Assembly (NCBI GenBank): GCA_913041905.1
Contig: CAJWJQ010000003.1
Location: forward strand, 1 to 47,780
From: GCA-2718845 sp913041905
Lineage (GTDB): Bacteria > Pseudomonadota > Gammaproteobacteria > GCA-002705445 > GCA-002716945
Direction: 5' to 3'
Length of the DNA stretch: 47,780 bases
Shown here piece by piece: positions 26,303-35,476 of the stretch; position 1 is the first letter of the stretch; each line of letters starts with the position of its first letter. Both the position numbers and the translations under genes were made by a program. Below the pieces are notes generated by a model. It made no database searches. It was not told the origin of the DNA and saw only the letters and a list, made by a program, of their open reading frames with translations.

Positions 26303-29300
26303 AAATAAAGATATAAAGAGCGTTTTAATAATAGGAGCTGGCCCGATTATTATCGGACAAGCTTGTGAGTTTGATTATTCTGGAGTTCAAGCCTGTAAAG
26401 CTTTAAAAGAAGAAGGAATAAAGGTTATTTTAGTTAATTCTAATCCTGCCACTATTATGACTGACCCAGATATGGCAGATAAAATTTATATTGAACCAAT
26501 TCACTGGAGAAATATTGAGAAAATTATTATTAAAGAAAAACCTGATGCAATTTTACCAACAATGGGCGGCCAAACTGCTTTGAATACAACCCTCGATTTG
26601 AATCGTCACAAAATTTTAGAAAAAAATAACGTTGAAATCATCGGAGCAAGCATAAATTCTATAGACATGGCTGAAGATAGAGAATTATTTAAAAACGCGA
26701 TGACAGAAATTGGACTAGAAACACCTCTAGCTTATATTGCACATACATATGATGAGGCGTTAGAACATCAAAAAAAGATTGGTTTTCCAATTTTAATTAG
26801 ACCATCTTTCACACTAGGAGGAACAGGCGGAGGTATAGCATACAATATACAAGATTTTGAAACTATAGTTAAAAGAGGCCTTGATTTGTCTCCTACAACA
26901 GAAGTATTAATAGAGGAGTCGGTTATTGGCTGGAAAGAATTTGAAATGGAGGTTGTAAGAGATAAGAATGATAATTGTATTATTGTGTGTTCAATTGAAA
27001 ATATTGATCCAATGGGCATACACACAGGAGACTCTATAACTGTTGCGCCAGCACAAACATTAACTGACAAAGAATATCAAAACCTAAGAAATGCATCAAT
27101 ACAGGTTTTAAGAAAAATTGGGGTAGATACTGGAGGATCTAATGTGCAGTTTGCAATATCACCCGAGAATGGAAGAATATTTGTTATTGAGATGAATCCA
27201 CGTGTTTCAAGATCATCAGCACTAGCATCAAAAGCTACTGGTTTTCCAATTGCTAAAATTGCTGCAAAACTTGCAATTGGTTATTCATTAGATGAATTGA
27301 GAAATGAAATAACAGGCAATGTAATACCTGCATCTTTTGAGCCAAGCATAGATTATGTTGTTACTAAAATGCCAAGATTTGCTTTTGAAAAATTTAAAGA
27401 AGCAAACAATAAATTAACAACTCAAATGAAATCTGTTGGCGAAGTTATGGCTATTGGTAGAAATTTCCAAGAATCATTTCAAAAGGCACTTAGAGGCCTA
27501 GAAATCGGAATTGATGGTTTGGCAAAACCTAAGTTTTCTGGTTTATCTAAAAAAGAAGATTTTGATATAATAAAAAACAAACTTATATCAGCAACTCCTC
27601 AAAGAATACTCTATGTTGCAGAAGCATTTAGGTTAGGTCAAAGCATATCTGATATATATGAATTAACTAAAATAGACCAATGGTTTTTATCACAAATAAA
27701 AGATCTAGTAGAGGAAGAATATAATCTATCAAACCAAAATGTTGCAGATTTAAATAAAGATTGTCTTCTTAATTTAAAACGTAAAGGTTTTTCTGATTCT
27801 TTTATTGCAAACTGTATAAATACCAAGGAAAAGGATGTAAGAAATTTAAGAAAATCATTTAATATTAGCCCAGTCTATAAAAGAGTTGATACCTGCGCTG
27901 CTGAATTTGAAGCTACAACAGCTTATCTGTATTCAACTTATGATCTAGAATGTGAATCTAATCCATCAAATAATAAAAAAATAATGATTCTAGGAGGAGG
28001 ACCAAATAGAATTGGGCAAGGCATTGAATTTGATTATTGTTGTGTTCATGCATCCTTAGCGCTCAGAGACGAAGGTTTTGAAACAATAATGGTTAATTGT
28101 AACCCTGAAACAGTTTCTACAGATTTTGATATCTCAGATAGACTATATTTTGAGCCATTAACATTTGAGGATGTAATGTCGATTATAGATGTAGAAAAAC
28201 CTGATGGAGTGATTGTTCAATATGGTGGGCAAACACCCCTAAAGTTAGCAAATTTACTTAAATCTAATAATGTAAACATTATTGGTACTTCACCAGAAGC
28301 TATAGACACGGCAGAAGATAGAGAGAAATTTAAATTATTGGTCGAAAAGCTAAATCTAACTCAACCAAATAATTCCACAGCAACCAACACAGAAGAAGCT
28401 CTTAAAGTTGCAGCAAAAATTGGTTACCCGCTTGTTGTACGTCCGTCTTATGTGTTGGGAGGACGAGCTATGGAGATAGTGGCAACTAATGATGATTTAA
28501 AAAAATATATGGATGAAGCAGTATCTGTTTCAAATGATTCGCCAGTTTTATTGGATAAATTTTTAAATGATGCTATTGAAGTAGACATAGATATTATATC
28601 TGATGGCAAAAATGTTTTTATAGGTGCAATTATGGAACATATAGAAGAAGCTGGAATCCATTCTGGTGATTCTGGTTGTTCAATTCCTCCGTATACATTA
28701 TCTAGTAAAATACTAGCAAACCTTAGAGAACAAGTAACCAAGCTAGCTTTAGAGTTAAAAGTTATTGGCTTAATGAACGCTCAGTTTGCTATTAAGGACC
28801 AAGAGATATTTTTATTAGAAGTAAATCCTAGGGCATCTAGAACAGCCCCATTTGTATCTAAAGCGATTGGAATACAACTTGCAAAAATCGGAGCTTTAGT
28901 AATGGCAGGAAAAACTCTTAAAGATCTTAAGACAACTAAAGAGATAGTTCCAAAATATTATTCGGTTAAAGAAGCAGTTTTACCATTTTCAAAATTCCCT
29001 GAAGTTGATGTGTTATTAGGGCCAGAAATGAAATCAACAGGTGAAGTTATGGGTATAGGAGACAGTTTTGGAGAAGCATATTTCAAAGCTCAAAGAGCAG
29101 CAAGCGTAATCCTGCCAAAGAAAGGAAATGTATTTTTAAGCGTCAGGGATAAAGATAAACCAGCAATTTGTGATATAGCAAAAGATCTTAAAAATATTGG
29201 TTTTAATTTATATGCAACAAAAGGTACCCAAGCTTATTTAGAGAGTCATAATATTGAATGTTCAAAAATAAACAAAGTTAAAGAAGGCCAGCCTCATATT

Positions 29301-29519
29301 GTAGATATGATAAAAAACGGAGATGTTGACCTAATTATAAATACAACAGAAGGAGCGATATCAATTAAAGACTCATTTTCAATAAGAAAGGAAGCAAATA
29401 ACAATAATGTTTGTTTGACTACTACAATCTCTGGAGCAAAAGCATTTTGTAAAGCTATATTATTTATAGATAATTTTAATGTTACAGATATTCAATCTAG
29501 GCATAATACATTAAATTAG
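26295..29519 (+). CDS. carB: Carbamoyl-phosphate synthase large subunit
   Basis: ATP-grasp enzyme of 1074 residues making carbamoyl phosphate from bicarbonate, ammonia and two ATP. It has the usual duplicated synthetase halves (about 1-550 and 551-935) with glycine-rich loops GGTGGGIA and GGRAMEI, and the C-terminal methylglyoxal-synthase-like allosteric domain (about 936-1074). Each half carries a version of the motif QMKSVGEVMAIG (377-388) and PEMKSTGEVMGIG (910-922); the second is copied in GlmM of this genome. The stop overlaps that of the convergent symporter by 4 bases. Confidence 0.98.
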   Translation: MPKNKDIKSVLIIGAGPIIIGQACEFDYSGVQACKALKEEGIKVILVNSNPATIMTDPDMADKIYIEPIHWRNIEKIIIKEKPDAILPTMGGQTALNTTLDLNRHKILEKNNVEIIGASINSIDMAEDRELFKNAMTEIGLETPLAYIAHTYDEALEHQKKIGFPILIRPSFTLGGTGGGIAYNIQDFETIVKRGLDLSPTTEVLIEESVIGWKEFEMEVVRDKNDNCIIVCSIENIDPMGIHTGDSITVAPAQTLTDKEYQNLRNASIQVLRKIGVDTGGSNVQFAISPENGRIFVIEMNPRVSRSSALASKATGFPIAKIAAKLAIGYSLDELRNEITGNVIPASFEPSIDYVVTKMPRFAFEKFKEANNKLTTQMKSVGEVMAIGRNFQESFQKALRGLEIGIDGLAKPKFSGLSKKEDFDIIKNKLISATPQRILYVAEAFRLGQSISDIYELTKIDQWFLSQIKDLVEEEYNLSNQNVADLNKDCLLNLKRKGFSDSFIANCINTKEKDVRNLRKSFNISPVYKRVDTCAAEFEATTAYLYSTYDLECESNPSNNKKIMILGGGPNRIGQGIEFDYCCVHASLALRDEGFETIMVNCNPETVSTDFDISDRLYFEPLTFEDVMSIIDVEKPDGVIVQYGGQTPLKLANLLKSNNVNIIGTSPEAIDTAEDREKFKLLVEKLNLTQPNNSTATNTEEALKVAAKIGYPLVVRPSYVLGGRAMEIVATNDDLKKYMDEAVSVSNDSPVLLDKFLNDAIEVDIDIISDGKNVFIGAIMEHIEEAGIHSGDSGCSIPPYTLSSKILANLREQVTKLALELKVIGLMNAQFAIKDQEIFLLEVNPRASRTAPFVSKAIGIQLAKIGALVMAGKTLKDLKTTKEIVPKYYSVKEAVLPFSKFPEVDVLLGPEMKSTGEVMGIGDSFGEAYFKAQRAASVILPKKGNVFLSVRDKDKPAICDIAKDLKNIGFNLYATKGTQAYLESHNIECSKINKVKEGQPHIVDMIKNGDVDLIINTTEGAISIKDSFSIRKEANNNNVCLTTTISGAKAFCKAILFIDNFNVTDIQSRHNTLN

Positions 29520-30754
29520 TAATCACAATTATTATATTTTTTTAAATCAATTAATTTTTCATTATTGGCAACTATACAAGTTATACAAGTATCGCCACAA
29601 ACATTAATGCTAGTTCTTAGCATATCAAGTAATCTGTCTACTCCTAATAACAAACCAATTCCTTCTAAAGGTATTCCAACCTCTGTTAAAATAAGAGATA
29701 ACATAATTATGCCTGCTCCAGGCACTCCTGCTGTACCAATTGACGCCATAGTAGCGGTAAGAATTATTGTTACAAAATCTCCAAATTCTAAATTAATACC
29801 ATAGTAAGATGCTAGAAAAAAAGTAGCGCAACCTTGCATTATTGCGGTACCATCCATATTTATGGTAGCCCCTAAAGGTATAGAAAAAGACGATACAGAC
29901 TTGTCAACTCCAAAATCATTATTAACAGTTTTTAGAGTAAATGGAATAGATGCATTGCTACTAGATGTGCTGAATGTAAAAATTATGAGTGACTTAAGTT
30001 TAGTATAAAATGTTTTGTTATTTAGATTTGAAAATATAGTTAATAAAAGCGAATATGTAGCAAAAAAATGTATTAATAAAACTAAAATAACAACTAGAAA
30101 ATATTTAAGTATAGGCATGAAAACACCTATGCCTTGAATTGAAAATGTTTCTGCAAGAAGGCAAAATACTGCAATTGGTGTTAATTTTATAATTATTAAA
30201 ACCATTTTGTTAAAAATTTTGTTAAGATTTTCAATCAAATTAATAAATTGAGGAATATCATTTTTTATTAAAGATGATGCAATACCAAGAAAAATTGCGA
30301 AAAAGAGAACTTGAATAACATTACCTTCAGATAATGCTTGAAAAAAATTTTCAGGAATAAAAACTGACAACACGCTTCCTTGTGTATTTTCAATATTGTC
30401 AATATTTATATTATTTACTAATGAAATATTTGAAGCATCATAATTAATAAAACTAGACACAAGTAATGCTAAACTGATAGCAATTATTGTTGTTAATATA
30501 TAAAGTGACAAAGTTTTTATTCCAATCCTGCCTAACATAGAGATATCACTTATTGAGACAATACCAGCTAACACTGATACAAAAATTAATGGTAGAACAA
30601 TCATCTTTAAAAGAATTAAAAATATAGAAGATATGGTATTAAAGATAATATTTATGTTTAGTAAAATATTTTCATTTAAAAATAGGTTATTAAGTAATAG
30701 TCCAACAAAAATGCCAAATAACATTGCAAATAAGACTTTATTTGTGAAGCTCAT
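29516..30754 (-). CDS. Dicarboxylate/amino acid:cation symporter (DAACS family)
   Basis: Sodium- or proton-coupled transporter for C4-dicarboxylates or glutamate/aspartate, 412 residues, eight membrane segments with two re-entrant loops. Signatures are the serine-rich hairpin STSSSNASIPFTLK, GATINMDGTAIMQG and the second hairpin SIGTAGVPGAGIIML. The precise substrate is not readable. The gene lies 7 bases behind tpx on the same strand. It offers a route for organic carbon uptake in an organism whose visible PTS lacks a permease. Confidence 0.93.
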   Translation of the reverse strand: MSFTNKVLFAMLFGIFVGLLLNNLFLNENILLNINIIFNTISSIFLILLKMIVLPLIFVSVLAGIVSISDISMLGRIGIKTLSLYILTTIIAISLALLVSSFINYDASNISLVNNINIDNIENTQGSVLSVFIPENFFQALSEGNVIQVLFFAIFLGIASSLIKNDIPQFINLIENLNKIFNKMVLIIIKLTPIAVFCLLAETFSIQGIGVFMPILKYFLVVILVLLIHFFATYSLLLTIFSNLNNKTFYTKLKSLIIFTFSTSSSNASIPFTLKTVNNDFGVDKSVSSFSIPLGATINMDGTAIMQGCATFFLASYYGINLEFGDFVTIILTATMASIGTAGVPGAGIIMLSLILTEVGIPLEGIGLLLGVDRLLDMLRTSINVCGDTCITCIVANNEKLIDLKKYNNCDY

Positions 30755-30761
30755 AAAATTG

Positions 30762-31259
30762 TTAAATACACTTCATTGCATTTTCATAATTAGGCTCATT
30801 TGCAATTTCATTTACTAATTCTGTATGGATAATATTATCATCTTTATCTATAACAACTATTGCTCTTGCCGTAATGCCTTTAAGAGGCCCATCAGTAATC
30901 AATACACCATAGTCTTTAGCAAAATTTCTTGAGCGCATCATTGATAGTGATTTTATTAAAGTTAATGATTCTGATGAACAAAACCTTTCCATTGCAAAAG
31001 GTAAGTCAGCAGAAATTGTTAAAACCACTGCATCTTTAATAGAATTTATTTTTTCATTAAAAACTTTTGTTGATTTTTGACAAACAGGAGTATCTAAACT
31101 CGGAACTATATTTAGTACCTTGTACATATTTTTAAAAGTAGATAGTGAAATATCATTTAATTGAGAATCGACTAATATAAAATCAGGTGCTTTGTCTCCA
31201 ACTTGTGGTAATTCACCGCTAGTATTAATTGGATTACCTTGAAATGTTATTTGAGCCAT
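30762..31259 (-). CDS. tpx: Thiol peroxidase, atypical 2-Cys peroxiredoxin
   Basis: Reduces hydrogen and lipid peroxides using thioredoxin. 165 residues, the usual Tpx length. Peroxidatic Cys60 is in SLDTPVCQKST and resolving Cys94 is in ERFCSSE. It leads a two-gene unit with the symporter and is divergent from rlmE over 50 bases. Confidence 0.97.
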   Translation of the reverse strand: MAQITFQGNPINTSGELPQVGDKAPDFILVDSQLNDISLSTFKNMYKVLNIVPSLDTPVCQKSTKVFNEKINSIKDAVVLTISADLPFAMERFCSSESLTLIKSLSMMRSRNFAKDYGVLITDGPLKGITARAIVVIDKDDNIIHTELVNEIANEPNYENAMKCI

Positions 31260-31296
31260 ACATAATCATAACAATCTAAATATTTGAATTCAATGA

Positions 31297-31302
31297 TATA
31301 AT
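31297..31302 (+). promoter_or_regulatory. -10 element of rlmE, possibly giving a leaderless mRNA
   Basis: A perfect TATAAT lies only 8 bases upstream of the ATG at 31311; transcription would be expected to start at about 31308-31311, that is at the start codon itself (GTGATG). No good -35 hexamer and no ribosome binding site are seen. Confidence 0.4.
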
Positions 31303-31310
31303 ATTTTGTG

Positions 31311-31931
31311 ATGGTTAAGAATAATAAAAAAGCTGAATGGGTAAAAAAACATATTAGCGATACATATGTTAAAAAATCTAAACAAAGTAATTATCGATCT
31401 AGAGCAGCATTTAAACTTAAAAACATAGATCAAAAGTATAATTTTTTATCTAATACTAGAAATGTTATTGATCTAGGGTGCGCGCCAGGGTCTTGGTTGC
31501 AAGTTCTTAAAGAATATAAAAATATTAAACTTATTGTAGGAGTTGATTTATTAGATTTTAAACCCTTAGAAAAAGTAGAGTTTTACAAGTGCGATATAAG
31601 AAATAGAGAATTAATATCAGAGATATCATCTAAATATAATTGTAAATTTGACCTTGTATTATCTGATATTGCCCCCAATATTACAGGTATAAGCGATATA
31701 GATCAGGCAAATTTTTATGAATTAGCTGAGAATATCTCAAATTTTTGTGAATTTTTACTTATACCTGGCGGTATGCTTATTATGAAATATTTTTTAGGAA
31801 CCAACTATAATGATGTAAATAATCTTCTTAGAGATCATTTTAATAAAATTTCTGTTTTTAAACCTGATGCATCTAAAAGAAAAAGTAGCGAAATATACCT
31901 AATTTGCAATGATTATAAGGATATATGTTAG
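31311..31931 (+). CDS. rlmE: 23S rRNA (uridine2552-2'-O)-methyltransferase
   Basis: FtsJ-family enzyme that methylates U2552 of 23S rRNA in the 50S subunit, 206 residues. YRSRAAFKL supplies the catalytic Lys, VIDLGCAPGSWLQVL binds SAM, LSDIAPNITG carries the catalytic Asp, LIMKYF the second Lys and KSSEIYLI the Glu. The ATG at 31311 is preferred over the overlapping GTG at 31308. It is followed by ftsH after 60 bases, a conserved rlmE-ftsH pair. Confidence 0.95.
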   Translation: MVKNNKKAEWVKKHISDTYVKKSKQSNYRSRAAFKLKNIDQKYNFLSNTRNVIDLGCAPGSWLQVLKEYKNIKLIVGVDLLDFKPLEKVEFYKCDIRNRELISEISSKYNCKFDLVLSDIAPNITGISDIDQANFYELAENISNFCEFLLIPGGMLIMKYFLGTNYNDVNNLLRDHFNKISVFKPDASKRKSSEIYLICNDYKDIC

Positions 31932-31947
31932 ATTATGAGTGATAAAA

Positions 31948-31976
31948 TTGACAATAAAGATAGTAGAAACTAGACT
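31948..31976 (+). promoter_or_regulatory. Candidate ftsH promoter
   Basis: A perfect -35 TTGACA at 31948-31953, a 17-base spacer and TAGACT at 31971-31976 (4 of 6). The start site would be near 31983, leaving a very short leader before the ftsH ATG at 31992. It does not look like a heat-shock (sigma-32) promoter. Confidence 0.55.
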
Positions 31977-31991
31977 TAGAGTAAATAAGCT

Positions 31992-33902
31992 ATGAGCGAT
32001 TTAATAAAAAACTTACTTATTTGGACTGTGATTGCTGTTGTAATCATGTCTTTGTTTAGTGGAATAGGTGGAAAAAACCAAGCTATAGAAAAGTACAACT
32101 ATTCTGAATTTATGCAACAAGTGCAAACAGGACAGGTTGAAGAAGTAACAATATCAGGCAGAGAAATATCAGGCTCTCTTAAATCTGGGCAAACATTTCA
32201 AACTTTTAGTCCAGAAACAGATAATTCTGCTCTTGTTGGAGAGTTATTAAATAGCAAGGTACAAATTTCTGGCAAAGCTCCTGAAAAACAATCTTTTTTA
32301 GCTCAGATATTTATACATTGGTTTCCATTCTTGTTACTTATTGGTGTTTGGATATTCTTTATGAGACAAATGCAAGGAGGTTCTGGCGGTGGTCGAGGCG
32401 CAATGTCATTTGGAAAAAGTAAAGCTAAAATGCAAACAGAGGACCAAGTTAAAGTTACTTTTAATGATGTAGCAGGAGTAGAAGAGGCTAAAGAAGAAGT
32501 AAAAGAATTAGTAGATTTTTTAAAAGACCCAGCTAAATTTCAAAACCTTGGGGGGCAAATTCCTAGAGGTGTTTTAATGGTTGGATCACCTGGAACAGGT
32601 AAAACTCTACTTGCAAGAGCAATTGCTGGAGAAGCAAAAGTCCCTTTTTTTACAATATCTGGCTCTGACTTTGTAGAGATGTTTGTTGGTGTAGGCGCCT
32701 CAAGAGTTAGAGATATGTTTGAGCAAGCAAAAAAACACGCGCCGTGTATTATCTTTATTGATGAAATAGATGCAGTTGGTAGACATAGAGGAGCTGGATT
32801 AGGTGGAGGGCATGATGAGAGAGAACAAACATTAAACCAACTTTTAGTAGAAATGGATGGTTTTGAAGGTAACGAGGGAGTAATAGTTATAGCAGCCACA
32901 AATAGACCAGACGTTTTAGACCCTGCTCTTTTAAGGCCTGGTAGATTTGATAGACAGGTTACAGTCCCATTACCTGATATTAGAGGTAGAGAACAAATTC
33001 TAAAAGTGCATATGAAAAAAACGCCATTAGCAAATGATGTTAAACCTAAAATTTTAGCAAGAGGGACACCTGGGTTCTCAGGAGCAGACCTTGCAAATCT
33101 AGTTAATGAAGCTGCTTTGTTTGCAGCAAGAGCTAGTAAAAAAATTGTAGAAATGTCAGATTTTGAAAAAGCAAAAGATAAAATACTAATGGGTGGCGAG
33201 AGAAAATCCATGGTTATGAGTGATGATGAGAAAAAATTAACTGCTTATCATGAGGCGGGACATGCTATTGTTGGAAGATTAGTTCCTGATCATGACCCAG
33301 TTTATAAAGTAAGCATTATCCCGAGAGGAAGAGCGTTAGGAGTAACAATGTTCTTACCAGAAGAGGATAGATATAGTAATAGCAAACAAAGAATTAATAG
33401 TATGATTGCCGCTTTATTTGGCGGACGAGTTGCTGAAGAAGAAATTTTTGGAAAAGATGCAGTTACAACTGGCGCTTCTAATGATATAGAAAGGGCTACT
33501 GCTTTAGCAAGAAATATGGTGACTAAATGGGGACTATCAAACAAAATGGGTCCATTAACTTATGCTGAAGAAGAAGGTGAGGTATTCTTGGGTAAAACTG
33601 TATCAAAACAAAAAACAGTTTCTAACGAAACAGCATCTACTATTGATTCTGAAATAAGAAAAATTGTTGATGAGCAATACAATAGAGCTAAAAAACTTGT
33701 TAAAGACAATATAGACAAGATGCATACTATGGCTGAAGCCCTTATGAAATGGGAAACTATTGATAGCAAACAAATTGATGATATTATGAGCGGAAAAAAA
33801 CCATCTCCACCTGAAAGTTGGTCAGATGATGATAGCTCAGACTCTGACGGTGGTGTAAAAACATCAACAAAAACTAGTCCTGTCTCAACACCAGTTTCAT
33901 AA
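31992..33902 (+). CDS. ftsH: ATP-dependent zinc metalloprotease FtsH
   Basis: Inner-membrane AAA protease for quality control and, in relatives, control of LpxC and sigma-32. 636 residues: two N-terminal membrane segments (about 6-24 and 106-124), AAA module with Walker A GSPGTGKT at 198-205, pore loop FVG at 231-233, Walker B IIFIDE, second-region ATNRPDVLDPALLRPGRFDRQ split by sensor residues, and zinc site HEAGH at 420-424. The Ser/Thr/Asp-rich tail after 600 is unstructured. The expected next gene folP is displaced by a nuclease gene. Confidence 0.98.
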   Translation: MSDLIKNLLIWTVIAVVIMSLFSGIGGKNQAIEKYNYSEFMQQVQTGQVEEVTISGREISGSLKSGQTFQTFSPETDNSALVGELLNSKVQISGKAPEKQSFLAQIFIHWFPFLLLIGVWIFFMRQMQGGSGGGRGAMSFGKSKAKMQTEDQVKVTFNDVAGVEEAKEEVKELVDFLKDPAKFQNLGGQIPRGVLMVGSPGTGKTLLARAIAGEAKVPFFTISGSDFVEMFVGVGASRVRDMFEQAKKHAPCIIFIDEIDAVGRHRGAGLGGGHDEREQTLNQLLVEMDGFEGNEGVIVIAATNRPDVLDPALLRPGRFDRQVTVPLPDIRGREQILKVHMKKTPLANDVKPKILARGTPGFSGADLANLVNEAALFAARASKKIVEMSDFEKAKDKILMGGERKSMVMSDDEKKLTAYHEAGHAIVGRLVPDHDPVYKVSIIPRGRALGVTMFLPEEDRYSNSKQRINSMIAALFGGRVAEEEIFGKDAVTTGASNDIERATALARNMVTKWGLSNKMGPLTYAEEEGEVFLGKTVSKQKTVSNETASTIDSEIRKIVDEQYNRAKKLVKDNIDKMHTMAEALMKWETIDSKQIDDIMSGKKPSPPESWSDDDSSDSDGGVKTSTKTSPVSTPVS

Positions 33903-33976
33903 AATAATTTTGATAAACAACTAATCGAAGCTTACATTTTCATTTTTACTCAATAACATCTAAAATACTTATTAGT

Positions 33977-34669
33977 ATGAAATGGAATAAGCAATTTAAA
34001 TATCCAATAAGTAAGCGCATTAATCAATTAGGCGTTAGATGTTATGAAATTAATGGTCAGAAACTACCATCAGTCACAACTGTTTTAAAAGGAACAGAAT
34101 CTGAAGAAAAAAAGAAGTCATTAGAAGAGTGGAGACGCAAAGTAGGCGAGCATGAAGCAGAAAGAATTGTGTCTGAATCATCTAGAAGAGGAACTCAAAT
34201 GCACCAACATTTAGAAGAGTTTTTGATTGGTCAAACCAAGCTAGATTTTGAAGGTTTTGACAATGCCCCTTATCAAATGTCAAAAAAAATTATTGAAGAA
34301 AGTTTAAGCACAAAATTTAATGAAATATGGGGTGCTGAAGTAAACGTCCATTTCCCTGATTTATATGCAGGTACAGCAGATGCTTGTGGTATATATAATG
34401 GAGCTGAAAGTATTCTTGATTTTAAACAATCAAATAAACCTAAACAAAGAAATTGGCTTGATGATTATTTCCTACAGGTAGCAGCATATTCTTTGGCTCA
34501 TGACAAAACTTATAATACTCAAATAACACAGGGAGTTATTTTAATATGTACACCACCACCGACAATCCAATTCCAAGAATTTATAATAAAAGATGAAGAG
34601 TTAAAAAACTTTCAGATGATTTTCCTCCAAAAGGTTGAAGAATATAAACGTATGCAAAAATTAATATGA
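33977..34669 (+). CDS. Phage/MGME1-type PD-(D/E)XK exonuclease
   Basis: Predicted DNA exonuclease of 230 residues resembling the RecB-like nucleases of marine T4- and T7-like phages and mitochondrial MGME1. In order: LPSVTTVLKGT (30-40), EEWRRKVGEHEAERI (50-64), RGTQMHQHLEEFL (71-83, His76), a motif Glu near 121, AGTADACGIYNG (131-142, Asp135), ILDFKQSNKPK (146-156, Asp148 and Lys150 of the D-x-K core), then WLDDYFLQVAAYSLAH (160-175) with the family Gln and Tyr. The catalytic set looks intact. It sits between ftsH and folP, usually neighbours, and overlaps folP by 4 bases, so it has been built into the operon. The function in the cell is unknown; identification is from motifs alone. Confidence 0.8.
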   Translation: MKWNKQFKYPISKRINQLGVRCYEINGQKLPSVTTVLKGTESEEKKKSLEEWRRKVGEHEAERIVSESSRRGTQMHQHLEEFLIGQTKLDFEGFDNAPYQMSKKIIEESLSTKFNEIWGAEVNVHFPDLYAGTADACGIYNGAESILDFKQSNKPKQRNWLDDYFLQVAAYSLAHDKTYNTQITQGVILICTPPPTIQFQEFIIKDEELKNFQMIFLQKVEEYKRMQKLI

Positions 34670-35475
34670 ATTATAAATTAAATACTACTTCGTGCCAAAT
34701 AATGGGAGTTTTGAATATCACACCTGATTCATTTTATGATGGAGGAAAATATAACAATATAAAAAAAATTATGCTACGCGTTAAAGAAATGATTGAACAA
34801 GGTGTTGATATAATAGACATAGGGGCAGAATCATCTAGGCCTGGATCAAAAAGTATATCAACAGAAGAGGAAATTAAAAGACTTCTACCTGTAGTATCAA
34901 AAATTAGAGAATCATATAACATACCTTTATCAATAGATTCAACTAAATCTGAAGTCATTAGTAAGTTGATAGAATATGACATACAGATTATAAATGATAT
35001 TTCAGCTATTTCTGATTTTAATCTATTAAACATTATTAAAAACCAAAACACTTATATTTGTTTAATGCATATGCAACATTCTCCTGAAAATATGCAGGAA
35101 AATCCTACATATGATAATGTTATGAATGATATTCTTTTATATCTTCAGGATCGACAAGAATATTGTATAAATAATGGAATTAATAAAGAAAAAATTATTA
35201 TAGACCCAGGATTTGGATTTGGAAAGACTTTAAACCATAACTATACAGTGTTAAATAACCTTGAAAAATTAACCTCTATAAATAAAAATGTGTTAGTTGG
35301 TATATCGCGTAAGAGTATGATTGGAAATTTATTGAATAAAGATGTAGGAAAAAGATTACATGGATCATTAGCTGCCGCTACATTAGCTATGATAAACAAA
35401 GCTAGTATAGTTAGAACCCATGATATTCATGAAACGAAAATTGCAAAAAACATAATCGAATCTATAAGTTATTAA
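34666..35475 (+). CDS. folP: Dihydropteroate synthase
   Basis: Condenses p-aminobenzoate with dihydropterin pyrophosphate in folate synthesis; target of sulfonamides. 269 residues, TIM barrel: ILNITPDSFYDGG loop near 15-26 (usually SFSDGG), IDIGAESSRPGS, IIDPGFGFGKT with substrate ligands, GISRKSMIG and the terminal RTHDI. Start ATG overlaps the nuclease stop (ATGA); glmM begins one base after its stop. Confidence 0.97.
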   Translation: MNYKLNTTSCQIMGVLNITPDSFYDGGKYNNIKKIMLRVKEMIEQGVDIIDIGAESSRPGSKSISTEEEIKRLLPVVSKIRESYNIPLSIDSTKSEVISKLIEYDIQIINDISAISDFNLLNIIKNQNTYICLMHMQHSPENMQENPTYDNVMNDILLYLQDRQEYCINNGINKEKIIIDPGFGFGKTLNHNYTVLNNLEKLTSINKNVLVGISRKSMIGNLLNKDVGKRLHGSLAAATLAMINKASIVRTHDIHETKIAKNIIESISY

Positions 35476-35476
35476 T

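Noticed and set aside
31935..31973. Mini-frame MSDKIDNKDSRN before ftsH, similar in its first codons to the ftsH start
   Set aside because: Only 12 codons, no ribosome site, and it coincides with the predicted ftsH promoter (TTGACA at 31948). Probably chance.
32540..33211. Long antisense frame opposite ftsH (223 codons)
   Set aside because: Shadow of the conserved FtsH coding sequence; composition is biased to Ser/Pro/Leu and no family is recognisable.
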